Source of the DNA: Thiobacillus sp.
GTDB lineage: Bacteria > Pseudomonadota > Gammaproteobacteria > Burkholderiales > Thiobacillaceae
DNA length: 41,815 nucleotides
NCBI GenBank assembly: GCA_024709425.1
Contig: JANJWS010000054.1
Location: 1 to 41,815 of the forward strand
Direction of reading: 5' to 3'
Shown here: positions 7,473-14,796 of the stretch, in pieces
How the letters are laid out: each line of letters opens with the position of its first letter
Position numbering within the stretch: the first letter of the stretch is position 1
The notes under the pieces: generated by a model
What the model saw: only the letters and a program-made list of their open reading frames with translations
Database searches by the model: none
Told to the model about the DNA's origin: nothing
Translations under genes and position numbers: made by a program

Positions 7473-7943
7473 ATGTCCTTGCTCAAGACCGCCGTTTTCC
7501 TGGCATCCCGTTTTGAGGAATTTGCCGAGTTGCGCAAGCAGCTCAAGGAGCTGATTGCCAATTACCCGGTGGTGCAGCTTGCGCCCATCGACCTCAACGA
7601 CGGCAATGTCAGTCACCGCCCACCATTGGCCGAATGCTTGGGCTATGTGCGTCGGGCCGAGTTCATGATTCTCTTGCTGGGCGATATCTACGGCAGCCTG
7701 GCACCGAAAGCCGACAAGTCATTTACCCACCTCGAATACGAGGAGGCCACCAAGGAAGGCGCGGGCACCCGCATACTGGTGTTCGGGATAGGCGAACATT
7801 ATCGCGGTGGGCGCATACGGTACTCAGAGGACGAGCGCCTGGCGGGTTGGCAAAAACAGGTTGAAGAAAACCATACAGTGGGATTCTTCGATCCGGAAAC
7901 CAACGCTCTGGTTATTCTTGCCAAATTTTGCCAAACAGACTAG
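7473..7943 (+). CDS. DUF4062 (TIR-like) domain protein
   Basis: 156 residues that fit the DUF4062 pattern: an opening strand and helix FLASRFEEFAELR (9-21), a central strand RAEFMILLLGDIYGS (61-75), and SFTHLEYEEA (83-92) followed by a strand RILVFGIG (100-107). DUF4062 is a TIR/NLR-related Rossmann-like domain usually found as the N-terminus of larger signalling or defence proteins. Here it stands alone with no effector or repeat domain. GGAG lies upstream of the ATG. The ParD-type antitoxin starts 9 bases after its stop, so it is likely co-transcribed with parDE. Function unknown; a defence role is inferred from family and location. Confidence 0.8.
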   Translation: MSLLKTAVFLASRFEEFAELRKQLKELIANYPVVQLAPIDLNDGNVSHRPPLAECLGYVRRAEFMILLLGDIYGSLAPKADKSFTHLEYEEATKEGAGTRILVFGIGEHYRGGRIRYSEDERLAGWQKQVEENHTVGFFDPETNALVILAKFCQTD

Positions 7944-7952
7944 GCTACTGCA

Positions 7953-8204
7953 ATGAGCACGATGAACATTTCCTTGCCCGACAGCCTCAAGGTTTTCGTG
8001 GATGAACAGGTCAGCCAGCGCGGTTACGGCACGAGCAGCGAGTACGTGCGAGAGTTGATCCGCAAGGATCAAGACCGCCTGCAACTGCGCAACCTGCTGT
8101 TGGCCGGTGCAGCCTCGGCACAAGCAGCAACCGCTGATGCCAGCTACTTCGACGGTCTGCGGAGTCGGGTGCGCAAGAGTGCCAAAGCCCGCATCCAAGG
8201 GTGA
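7953..8204 (+). CDS. parD: ParD-family antitoxin
   Basis: 83 residues. The N-terminus MNISLPDSLKVFVDEQV is the beta strand and first helix of a ribbon-helix-helix DNA-binding domain. GYGTSSEYVRELIRKDQ supplies the second helix and the CC2985-type ParD signature, followed by a flexible toxin-binding tail. It should neutralise ParE and repress its own promoter. The stop overlaps the toxin GTG start (GTGA at 8201-8204), the usual coupling in such pairs. Confidence 0.9.
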   Translation: MSTMNISLPDSLKVFVDEQVSQRGYGTSSEYVRELIRKDQDRLQLRNLLLAGAASAQAATADASYFDGLRSRVRKSAKARIQG

Positions 8205-8527
8205 AGGCCAAGGTAGTCATCCCGCGTGAGCAGGCCAACCTGGATGTCGACGAGGCGGTTTCCTACTACCTGAGTGAAGCCCGCGAAGCCGTGGCGCTTG
8301 GTTTCATCGATGCGCTGGAACAGGCCTACGGCCACATCGGTCGCCATCCGGCAACGGGCTCACCGCGATACGCCCACGAGCTCAATCTGCCCGGCCTGCG
8401 CGCCTGGCCACTGACTCGATACCCGCACATCGTGTTTTACGTCGAGCATCCGGAGCACATCGATGTCTGGCGTGTGCTGCACGGCCAGCGTGATATTCCT
8501 GCGTGGATGCAGGAACCTGACGGTTGA
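8201..8527 (+). CDS. parE: ParE-family toxin
   Basis: 108 residues from a GTG start overlapping the antitoxin stop by 4 bases. The RelE/ParE fold is visible: EQANLDVDEAVSYYLSEAREAV (helix pair), FIDALEQAYGHIGRHPATGSPR (second helix and Pro-Gly turn), LPGLRAWPLTRYPHIVFY (core strands) and IDVWRVLHGQRDIP (C-terminal strand with the Arg/His pattern of ParE). Classical ParE toxins inhibit DNA gyrase; the target of this one is not shown by sequence. Confidence 0.9.
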   Translation: MKAKVVIPREQANLDVDEAVSYYLSEAREAVALGFIDALEQAYGHIGRHPATGSPRYAHELNLPGLRAWPLTRYPHIVFYVEHPEHIDVWRVLHGQRDIPAWMQEPDG

Positions 8528-8590
8528 GGGGTCCTTCCTGGCGATATTCCCATACGGGAGGCGCGAGCGCGGTGCTTCGATAGCGTCAGG

Positions 8591-8626
8591 GTGCAAACCG
8601 AGGTTTGCAGGGTTTGCAGTTTGCAC
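8591..8626. repeat. Short GTTTGCA repeat cluster
   Basis: Three direct GTTTGCA copies (8603-8609, 8612-8618, 8619-8625) lie beside an inverted copy TGCAAAC (8592-8598), so GTGCAAAC and GTTTGCAC form an 8-bp inverted repeat around the cluster. It lies in the gap after parE. It may be an operator-like element or chance; no gene is obviously controlled by it. Confidence 0.4.
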
Positions 8627-8766
8627 ACGGCTAAAGGGTGTGCGTTGAATTCACCCCCTTGAAACCGAAAAACGGTCACCCCTGTTCCAGCCAGTGCTGG
8701 CACGGGTTTCCGACGATTTCATGGCCGAAAAATGGCAAATCGGCCGACGTGCAAGATGGCAAAGCT

Positions 8767-8791
8767 CAGAGGGTGGAATTCACACCCTCTG
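8767..8791. terminator. Perfect inverted repeat between convergent genes
   Basis: CAGAGGGTG, loop GAATTCA, CACCCTCTG: a 9-bp perfect stem located between parE (plus) and the DUF3489 gene (minus). There is no T-run on either side, so it would be an atypical bidirectional terminator or mRNA-end stabiliser. A related sequence (GGGTG, GAATTCACCCCC) occurs about 100 bases upstream near 8636-8660. Confidence 0.5.
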
Positions 8792-8794
8792 CTA

Positions 8795-9307
8795 CTACTT
8801 GTCCTTCGGTGTGGTGAAATCGATCTTGTAAATCCGCTCCCCACCCAGCCCCTTCTCCGAGATCACTCGAAAACCGAGCTTCTTCTTGACGATGGCTGAG
8901 ATCGCGCCGCGTATGGTGTGTAGCAGCCAGCCGGTTGCCTGCAGCAGAGTGACGATGGAGGCACCACCGGGCTCCTGGAGCAACTCGACGAGCGTCAGGA
9001 TTTTGGTGCCGGGGCGGATGGTTGGTGGGGTGGGGTCGCGTTTCGTGAGGGCATCGGGGGCGTCGATTTTCTGGATACCCTTCCGGACAGGGCGAAGTTT
9101 TCCAACGGCGGCGTAGCCGGCATCCGTAAGTACGTGATGCCCGTCCGACTCAAAAACGAAGCCTTTGGCAAGTAAACCCTTGACGACCTGAACCCGTGCG
9201 CCGCCGCGTAGGTTATCCGGCAAGGGTTCGATTTCACCATTTGGTCGGCGGGCAGCTGCCACGAGAATGGCCATCTGGGTGGTGGTTAGTTTGGTGTCAG
9301 TATTCAT
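8795..9307 (-). CDS. DUF3489 domain protein
   Basis: 170 residues from the ATG at 9307, which has CAGGAGA upstream on the minus strand; a longer in-frame start would run across the neighbouring gene. The N-terminal half is helical (TTTQMAILVAAARRPNGEI). The C-terminal half carries the DUF3489 pattern: TKILTLVELLQEPGGASIVTL, then TGWLLHTIRGAIS and KKKLGFRVISEK, a winged-helix-like arrangement ending GGERIYKIDF. DUF3489 proteins are small, common in phage-like and integrative regions, and of unknown function; DNA binding is plausible. Its start overlaps the end of the 74-residue gene by 11 bases, so the two are one unit. Confidence 0.8.
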   Translation of the reverse strand: MNTDTKLTTTQMAILVAAARRPNGEIEPLPDNLRGGARVQVVKGLLAKGFVFESDGHHVLTDAGYAAVGKLRPVRKGIQKIDAPDALTKRDPTPPTIRPGTKILTLVELLQEPGGASIVTLLQATGWLLHTIRGAISAIVKKKLGFRVISEKGLGGERIYKIDFTTPKDK

Positions 9308-9521
9308 CTGTTTCTCCTGCGAGGGAGGCGGCGATCCATTCGGCGGCACCGATAAGCTCGATTTCTTCCCATCGAGCACGGTAGTAAGCAAGCCCGCCCG
9401 GTCGATCATTTGATCCGATGATCTGTACGTAGCCCTGGGCACCCCAGGGCCTGGGATCGGTCACCACCAGAAAGCACGCCCCGAAGTTCTGGTTGCGACA
9501 GGTTTCCGGGTTGGTGTTCAT
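9297..9521 (-). CDS. Small hypothetical protein upstream of DUF3489 gene
   Basis: 74 residues: CRNQNFGACFLVVTDPRPW then a strand-like segment and YYRARWEEIELIGAAEWIAASLAGE. No known domain recognised. GGAGCC lies upstream of the ATG on the minus strand, and the stop region overlaps the DUF3489 start by 11 bases. The coupling and the sensible composition support a real gene. Confidence 0.6.
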   Translation of the reverse strand: MNTNPETCRNQNFGACFLVVTDPRPWGAQGYVQIIGSNDRPGGLAYYRARWEEIELIGAAEWIAASLAGETDEY

Positions 9522-9609
9522 CGTTGGCTCCGTGATCTGATTGACGACGCCACCATGAACGCGCTGTTCAATCAGGAAGCCAAGCTGAATCTGATCAAAT
9601 CAGCGGGGT

Positions 9610-9655
9610 TTGCCGGCATTCCTCTGGAGTATTACAATAGGCCATGCCGTAATAC
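9610..9655 (+). promoter_or_regulatory. vapBC promoter with palindromic operator
   Basis: TTGCCG (9610-9615) and TACAAT (9633-9638) are spaced by 17 bases. An inverted repeat GTATTAC (9629-9635) / GTAATAC (9649-9655) overlaps the -10. That is the expected geometry for autorepression by the AbrB-type antitoxin, whose ATG is at 9668 behind AAGGAGG. Confidence 0.65.
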
Positions 9656-9667
9656 GAAGGAGGCGTC

Positions 9668-9907
9668 ATGGCAACGACTCTCACCAGCAAAGGGCAGGTC
9701 ACCATCCCGAAGCAGATCCGCGACGCGCTCAACCTGGCGCCGGGTTCCTCGGTGGAATTCGCCGTCAACAAAGAGGGCGAGGTAGTCATTCACAAGGTCG
9801 GCGCGCGTGCCAGCCGCAAGCCAGACCGATTCGAGGCTGCACGTGGCAAGGCCGATGTGAAGTGGCGCACCGATGAATTGATGGCCCTGCTGCGCGGCGA
9901 GGCCTAA
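9668..9907 (+). CDS. vapB: AbrB-type antitoxin (VapB/MazE-like)
   Basis: 79 residues. Residues 1-45 are a SpoVT-AbrB swapped-hairpin DNA-binding domain (LTSKGQVTIPKQIRDALNLAPG, then SVEFAVNKEGEVVIHKV). The C-terminal tail (about 50-79) is the charged toxin-wrapping region. A strong AAGGAGG ribosome binding site precedes it, and a palindrome overlaps its promoter. The stop overlaps the toxin start (TAATG at 9905-9909). Confidence 0.9.
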   Translation: MATTLTSKGQVTIPKQIRDALNLAPGSSVEFAVNKEGEVVIHKVGARASRKPDRFEAARGKADVKWRTDELMALLRGEA

Positions 9908-10314
9908 TGCTGCTGGTCGACACCAATGTGCTGGTCGACGTTCTGGAGGACGATCCGGAATGGGCAGACTGGTCCATCGGCCAGCTACGGGCGCAGTCCA
10001 AGATTCATCGCCTGGCCATCAACCCGATCATCTACTCGGAACTGTCGCTGACGTTCTCGACCGTCGAGGCCCTGGATCGCACCATCGATGACCTGGGCCT
10101 GACGATGATCGAGATTCCCCGGCCCGCGCTGTTTCTCGCCGGCAAGGCCTTCGTGCGCTATCGCCGGCAGGGTGGAAAGAAGCACAACGTGCTGGCCGAT
10201 TTCTTCATCGGTGCACAGGCCGCCGTTTCAAGGTATCCGATCCTGACCCGCGACACGCGGCGCTACAGCACCTATTTCTCGGGCGTGAATCTGATCGCGC
10301 CGGATCAGGCATAG
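9907..10314 (+). CDS. vapC: PIN-domain toxin VapC
   Basis: 135 residues. The PIN acidic residues are present: D5 in LLVDTNVLVD, E45 in IIYSELSL, D98 in LADFFIG and D116 in LTRDTRRY. These coordinate Mg2+ or Mn2+ for endoribonuclease activity; VapC toxins typically cleave tRNA or rRNA. The start overlaps the antitoxin stop. hsdR begins 8 bases after its stop, so readthrough from the vapBC promoter could feed the restriction locus. Confidence 0.92.
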   Translation: MLLVDTNVLVDVLEDDPEWADWSIGQLRAQSKIHRLAINPIIYSELSLTFSTVEALDRTIDDLGLTMIEIPRPALFLAGKAFVRYRRQGGKKHNVLADFFIGAQAAVSRYPILTRDTRRYSTYFSGVNLIAPDQA

Positions 10315-10322
10315 GGGTTGCA

Positions 10323-12725
10323 ATGGCCTACAACGAAGCCGAAACCCGCTTCTACCTGATCGATCCCGTTCTTCGCGAGAAGGGCTATAACGATCATCAG
10401 TGGCTGAAGCTGGAGACGCCCGCACCGGTCGAGCCGACCGGCCCCAAAGGCCGCCGCCGCAAGGGACCGGGGCGCACGGATTACCTGCTGTGCGTGCAGG
10501 TGGGCGATATGCCCAAGCCACTGCCCGTGGGCGTGCTGGAGGCCAAGAAGGAAAACGAAGACCCGCTCAAGGGCATGCAGCAGGCCAAAGGCTATGCCGA
10601 CTGCCAGCGTTTCGAAGTCAAGTACGTCTTCGCCACCAATGGCCACAAATACGGCGAATACGACTTCTTCACCCAGTTACAGGGCGGGCCGTTTCCCTTC
10701 CCGGACTTCCCGGCGCATCCAGACCTGACCGCGCGCTACGCCAAGGATCTCGGCATCGACATCACCCGGCCCGATGCGGAAATCCTGTTCCAGGCCGACA
10801 GCCCGGCCTGGTCGCAAAGCCGCTACTATCAGGATGCCGCCATCCGCGCCGCCTTCGAGAAGATCATCCGTTGCCGGCAGGCCAACGAACCGGTTCGTGT
10901 CCTGCTCACGCTGGCCACGGGCGCGGGCAAGACCATCATCGCCACCAACCTGCTGTGGCGACTCAGTCAAGCCGGCCAGCTGCCCAAGCCGGCCCTGTTT
11001 CTGTGCGACCGCGACGAGCTGCGCGAGCAGGCTTACACCAAGCTCAAGGCAGCCTTCGGCGACAACGCCCGCATCGTCAAGACCGAAAAAGGCAGCAACG
11101 CGGCGGCGAACGCGCGCATCCATGTCGCCACCTACCAGACGCTCGGCCTCGACGACGAAGAAGGTTTCGCCAGCTTTCTCACGGAGCATTATGGCGAGGA
11201 TGCTTTCAGCGTCATCATCATCGACGAATGCCACCGCTCGGCCTGGGGCAAGTGGTCGGAGGTGCTCAAGCGCAATCCCAACGCAATCCACATCGGCCTC
11301 ACCGCCACGCCGCGCAAACTGGCGGAATCGAAGCACGCCAGCGCCGAAGACCAGGAAATCACTGCCAACAATCTCCAGTACTTCGGCGAGCCGGTTTACG
11401 AATACACCCTGATCCAGGCGCAGGAAGACGGCTATCTCGCCGCCTGCGAGATCATCAAGCGCAAGCCCAGCATCGACAGCCGCGTGTTCACCAGGCAGGA
11501 AATTCTCGCCGCCAAGGTCAAGGACATCCGCACCGGCAAGCTGCTGACGGAAGCCGACCTCACCAAGGACGAATACACCGGCAAGGATTTCGACGACGAA
11601 CTGTTCATCGAACTGCGCACGCCCAAGATGTGCGAAGACCTGTTCCGGTTGCTCTGCCAGAACGGCGGGCCGGAACAGAAGGCCATCATTTTCTGCACCC
11701 GCGAAATCCATGCGGATAGAGTGGCCCAGCACATGAACAATCTCTACGTGCGCTGGTGCCGGGAGAAGGGGCAGCCGCCCAAGGACCACTACGCCTTCAA
11801 GTGCATGGGCGGGCCGAACAACGGTGCGGACATGATCGAGCCGATGCGCGGTTCTGGCGAACGCGCCTTCGTCGCCTGCACCGTCGACCTGCTGGAAGCA
11901 GGCGTGGACATCGAGCGTCTCAACGCCGTGGTGTTCTTCCGCTACCTGCAATCGCCGATCAAGTTCTACCAGATGGTCGGGCGCGGCACGCGCATCCACG
12001 AGGAAACCGGCAAGTACAAATTCTGGCTCTACGACTACACCGACGTCACCCAGCTCTTCGGCACCGACTTCATCACCAAGCCGCCCCGACCGGGTGGCGG
12101 CGGGGGAGGAGACGGTGGCGACGGAGGTGACGGCGGTGGCGGTGGCGACGACGGCCCGAGCGTGGGCGAGATCGGCGGCCAGACCGTCATCGTCAATCCG
12201 CAGGGCCGTTTCATTCTCAGTCGCCGCGACGGGCGCGACACGCCGATCCCGGTCGATGAATATCGCCGCGAGGTGATCCAGCGCGTGCTCTCCGAGGCCC
12301 ACAACCTCGACGAATTCCGCGGGCTGTGGATCGAGGCGCAGAAGCGTCGCAGCCTCATCGATCATCTGCTGGGCGACAACTTCAGCCCCGACGTGATCCG
12401 CGAAATCGACCAGATGACCGATTTCGATCTCTACGACTTCTTCGGCCACCACGGCTACCACGCCCAGGCACTCAAGCGCGCCGAGCGCGGCACGCGCTAC
12501 ATCGAGAAAAGTCGGCGCTGGTGGGACGGCGCTCCGAAGGAGACCGGCATCGTCCTCGCCGGCCTCGGCCACCAGTTCGCCCAGGGCGGCACCGATGCGC
12601 TGGAAACCCCGGCGCTGTGGGAGGTGCCGGAGATCAAGCTGGCCGGCGGACTGGATGCGCTGCGCGCGCTCGGCAAGCCGACGCAGGTGATGCGCGAGGC
12701 GAAGGGGAGGTTGTTCGGGGTATGA
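10323..12725 (+). CDS. hsdR: Type I restriction enzyme R subunit
   Basis: 800 residues. An N-terminal PD-(D/E)xK nuclease is formed by GRTDYLL (D53) and VGVLEAKKE (E73, K75). The SF2 motor follows: motif I ATGAGKT (198-204), DECH box IIIDECHRS (301-304), motif III GLTATP (325-330), and motif VI MVGRGTRIHEE near 550. A Gly/Asp-rich linker (near 585-610) leads to the C-terminal EcoEI-type domain that contacts the methyltransferase. It acts with HsdM and HsdS to translocate and cut unmethylated DNA. The start is 8 bases after vapC; the end overlaps hsdS by ATGA. Confidence 0.95.
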   Translation: MAYNEAETRFYLIDPVLREKGYNDHQWLKLETPAPVEPTGPKGRRRKGPGRTDYLLCVQVGDMPKPLPVGVLEAKKENEDPLKGMQQAKGYADCQRFEVKYVFATNGHKYGEYDFFTQLQGGPFPFPDFPAHPDLTARYAKDLGIDITRPDAEILFQADSPAWSQSRYYQDAAIRAAFEKIIRCRQANEPVRVLLTLATGAGKTIIATNLLWRLSQAGQLPKPALFLCDRDELREQAYTKLKAAFGDNARIVKTEKGSNAAANARIHVATYQTLGLDDEEGFASFLTEHYGEDAFSVIIIDECHRSAWGKWSEVLKRNPNAIHIGLTATPRKLAESKHASAEDQEITANNLQYFGEPVYEYTLIQAQEDGYLAACEIIKRKPSIDSRVFTRQEILAAKVKDIRTGKLLTEADLTKDEYTGKDFDDELFIELRTPKMCEDLFRLLCQNGGPEQKAIIFCTREIHADRVAQHMNNLYVRWCREKGQPPKDHYAFKCMGGPNNGADMIEPMRGSGERAFVACTVDLLEAGVDIERLNAVVFFRYLQSPIKFYQMVGRGTRIHEETGKYKFWLYDYTDVTQLFGTDFITKPPRPGGGGGGDGGDGGDGGGGGDDGPSVGEIGGQTVIVNPQGRFILSRRDGRDTPIPVDEYRREVIQRVLSEAHNLDEFRGLWIEAQKRRSLIDHLLGDNFSPDVIREIDQMTDFDLYDFFGHHGYHAQALKRAERGTRYIEKSRRWWDGAPKETGIVLAGLGHQFAQGGTDALETPALWEVPEIKLAGGLDALRALGKPTQVMREAKGRLFGV

Positions 12726-13882
12726 CTTCAACCAAGTTCGAGAGCCTCGGTAATGTCTGCGAGTCCATAACCTACGGTGTGACTGCCTCAGCTAACTTCA
12801 ACAGTTCAACAGGGCCAAAACTGCTCCGTATTACCGACATTACAGAGACCGGTGTGCGATGGGATAACGTACCGCTTTGCCATATCAGTGAAACCGACGA
12901 GCTATCGTCGTTGCTTTGTGATGGAGACATAGTGGTGGCCAGAACAGGTGGGACGGTTGGCAAGAGTTATTTATTGGAGAATCCGCCTCGCGCGGTCAAC
13001 GCGTCATATCTGTTGCGATTGCGCCCCAATCGATCTCTCGTCGAGCCTGAGTATCTCTACCTATTCTTGCGATCAAGGTCGTATTGGGCACAACTATACG
13101 AAGCTGCAAGAGGCGCGGCACAGCCGAACGTCAACGCAACAACGCTATCGAAAATTTCTCTCCCTCTGCCACAACGTGACAAGCGTCAGGAAATCGCCGC
13201 CCGCCTGAAAGCCCAACTGGCCGAGGTGGAAACCGCGCGGCAGGCAGCGGACACTCAATTGCGCGAGGTGAGCAATCTCGCCAACGCCATCATCCTCGAC
13301 AGCGTCGGCAAGAGTCCGACCGAGCCACATTCGCTTGGCGACGTGCTCTACGAGGTCAAGCAGGGCATCGGCAAGACATGGGCCGAATATCCGGTCCTCG
13401 GTGCAACCCGCGATGGGCTCGCGCCAGCCAAGGAAAAGCCAGGCAAGCAGGCACCGAAGTACAAGCCCGCTTTTCCTGGCACGGTGTTCTACAACCCGAT
13501 GCGTATCCTTATCGGTTCGATTGCTTTCGTGGATGAGGACAATACACCCGGCATCACCAGCCCCGACTATGTGGTCTTGCAGGGCAAGCCCGGCAAGGTC
13601 AATTCGCGGTGGTTCTACTACTGGCTACGTTCCCCGCTCGGCGCACAGTGCATTACCTCGCTGGCGCGCGGCGCGGTCCGCGAACGGATGTTGTTCAACC
13701 GGCTCAGCGAAGGCGAAATCGAGTTGCCCGAGTTTGCCGTTCAGAAAAAGGCATCGCAGGCGCTCAAGGAACTGAAATCGTTGCGGCAGGCGGTTGAAAC
13801 AAAACTGGCCGAGATCGATTTGCTACCGCAGAAAATTCTCGCCAGGGCCTTCGAGGCGAGGGAGAGTGATCATGGTCAGTAA
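12722..13882 (+). CDS. hsdS: Type I restriction-modification specificity subunit
   Basis: 386 residues from the ATG at 12722, which overlaps the hsdR stop as ATGA; the longer upstream open frame is hsdR shadow. Two target-recognition domains are visible. TRD1 (about 1-150) ends in the PLPQRDKRQEIAARL hinge; a helical spacer AELAEVETARQAADTQL follows; TRD2 (about 200-345) ends in ELPEFAVQKKASQAL with a second spacer helix to 380. The DNA of TRD1 is noticeably poorer in GC and looser in codon choice than the spacers and TRD2, as expected if this domain was exchanged by recombination. Confidence 0.93.
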   Translation: MTSTKFESLGNVCESITYGVTASANFNSSTGPKLLRITDITETGVRWDNVPLCHISETDELSSLLCDGDIVVARTGGTVGKSYLLENPPRAVNASYLLRLRPNRSLVEPEYLYLFLRSRSYWAQLYEAARGAAQPNVNATTLSKISLPLPQRDKRQEIAARLKAQLAEVETARQAADTQLREVSNLANAIILDSVGKSPTEPHSLGDVLYEVKQGIGKTWAEYPVLGATRDGLAPAKEKPGKQAPKYKPAFPGTVFYNPMRILIGSIAFVDEDNTPGITSPDYVVLQGKPGKVNSRWFYYWLRSPLGAQCITSLARGAVRERMLFNRLSEGEIELPEFAVQKKASQALKELKSLRQAVETKLAEIDLLPQKILARAFEARESDHGQ

Positions 13883-13969
13883 ATGCGCCCAAGACCATCT
13901 CGGTGATGCCACCAATATGGTTTTCTATGTGCGTTGGCATTCGTCTCAAAACGCCTTCGGAGCAGCCTG

Positions 13970-14683
13970 ATGCACCTCTGCTACTTCGACGAAAACAAGC
14001 ACAGCCCCGACAATCCGCATTTCTTCATTGGCGGGCTGGCGATTCCCGATCACAAGGCCATTGACTTCGAGAATACGCTGGGCCAGATCGCCTTCAACTT
14101 CTTCGGCTCGCGTTCGCTGACGCAGGCCAACGAATTCCACGGCAAGGAGTTGTTTCACGGCAAGGGCAATGCGAAGGGACGCAAACTGGAGGATCGGGTG
14201 CGGGTGTTCCAGGATGTGGCCACCTTCGTAACCGACAACCAGATACCGGTGCGCATGGTGTGCATCCATGTCGACCGGCATCAGCAGAAGTACAAATACC
14301 CCACACCACCCTACCGGCTGGGGCTGATGCTGATTCTGGAACGGTTTGCCGAGTATCTCGACCAGGCCAACGATCTGGGCCTGGTGTTCGGGGACTACGA
14401 AGCCGACGAGATGACGGGCGCCGTGGTGGATTTCTCAGAGTACAAGAACCAGGGCAAGACGCCGATGTACTTTGGCCGCCCTCTGGGACGGCTGCTCGAT
14501 ACGGTCTATTTCACGCAATCTCACCATAGCCGGTTCTTGCAGGTGGCCGACTTGCTGATTTACATGGCCGGGCGCTATGAAAACCACGAGGGCACGCCGG
14601 ATCGGTGGCATGAGCAAGCAGTGAAAGCGGCGTGGGAAAAGATTAAGGCCAGCGGGAATGTGTTCATTCAACGCTGGCCTTGA
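13970..14683 (+). CDS. DUF3800 domain protein
   Basis: 237 residues from the ATG at 13970, with GGAGC upstream; a TTG at 13934 is possible but has no better site. The start MHLCYFDENKHSPDNPHFFIGGLAIP is the DUF3800 signature, in which a strand with D-E (D7, E8) begins an RNase H-like fold. Later conserved-looking elements are FHGKELFHGK, VCIHVDRHQ, LGLVFGDYEADE and the terminal LQVADLLIYMAGR, where a conserved Asp completes the acidic cluster. DUF3800 proteins are frequent in defence loci and are predicted nucleases of unproven activity. It sits between hsdS and hsdM and interrupts the RM genes. Confidence 0.85.
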   Translation: MHLCYFDENKHSPDNPHFFIGGLAIPDHKAIDFENTLGQIAFNFFGSRSLTQANEFHGKELFHGKGNAKGRKLEDRVRVFQDVATFVTDNQIPVRMVCIHVDRHQQKYKYPTPPYRLGLMLILERFAEYLDQANDLGLVFGDYEADEMTGAVVDFSEYKNQGKTPMYFGRPLGRLLDTVYFTQSHHSRFLQVADLLIYMAGRYENHEGTPDRWHEQAVKAAWEKIKASGNVFIQRWP

Positions 14684-14693
14684 GTATTTGGAA

Positions 14694-14742
14694 CGACTAG
14701 CCCCGAGGGGATGGACTCGCCTCGAAACGAGTGCACTAGTCG
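14694..14742. promoter_or_regulatory. Nested inverted repeats upstream of hsdM
   Basis: CGACTAG (14694-14700) pairs with CTAGTCG (14736-14742), and inside it ACTCG (14715-14719) pairs with CGAGT (14728-14732). A further imperfect GTCGA/TCGAC pair lies at about 14757-14778. The element occupies the only sizeable gap within the RM genes, just before hsdM. It could be an operator or a structured leader separating R/S from M expression. Confidence 0.4.
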
Positions 14743-14796
14743 CAGGAAGAATGATAGTCGAAAACGAGGGTTCTCGACAAGGACAGCAAAAGAGAT

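Noticed and set aside
10677-12731. 684-codon open frame on the minus strand opposite hsdR
   Set aside because: High-GC shadow of hsdR; hsdR has all nuclease and helicase motifs, the minus frame none.
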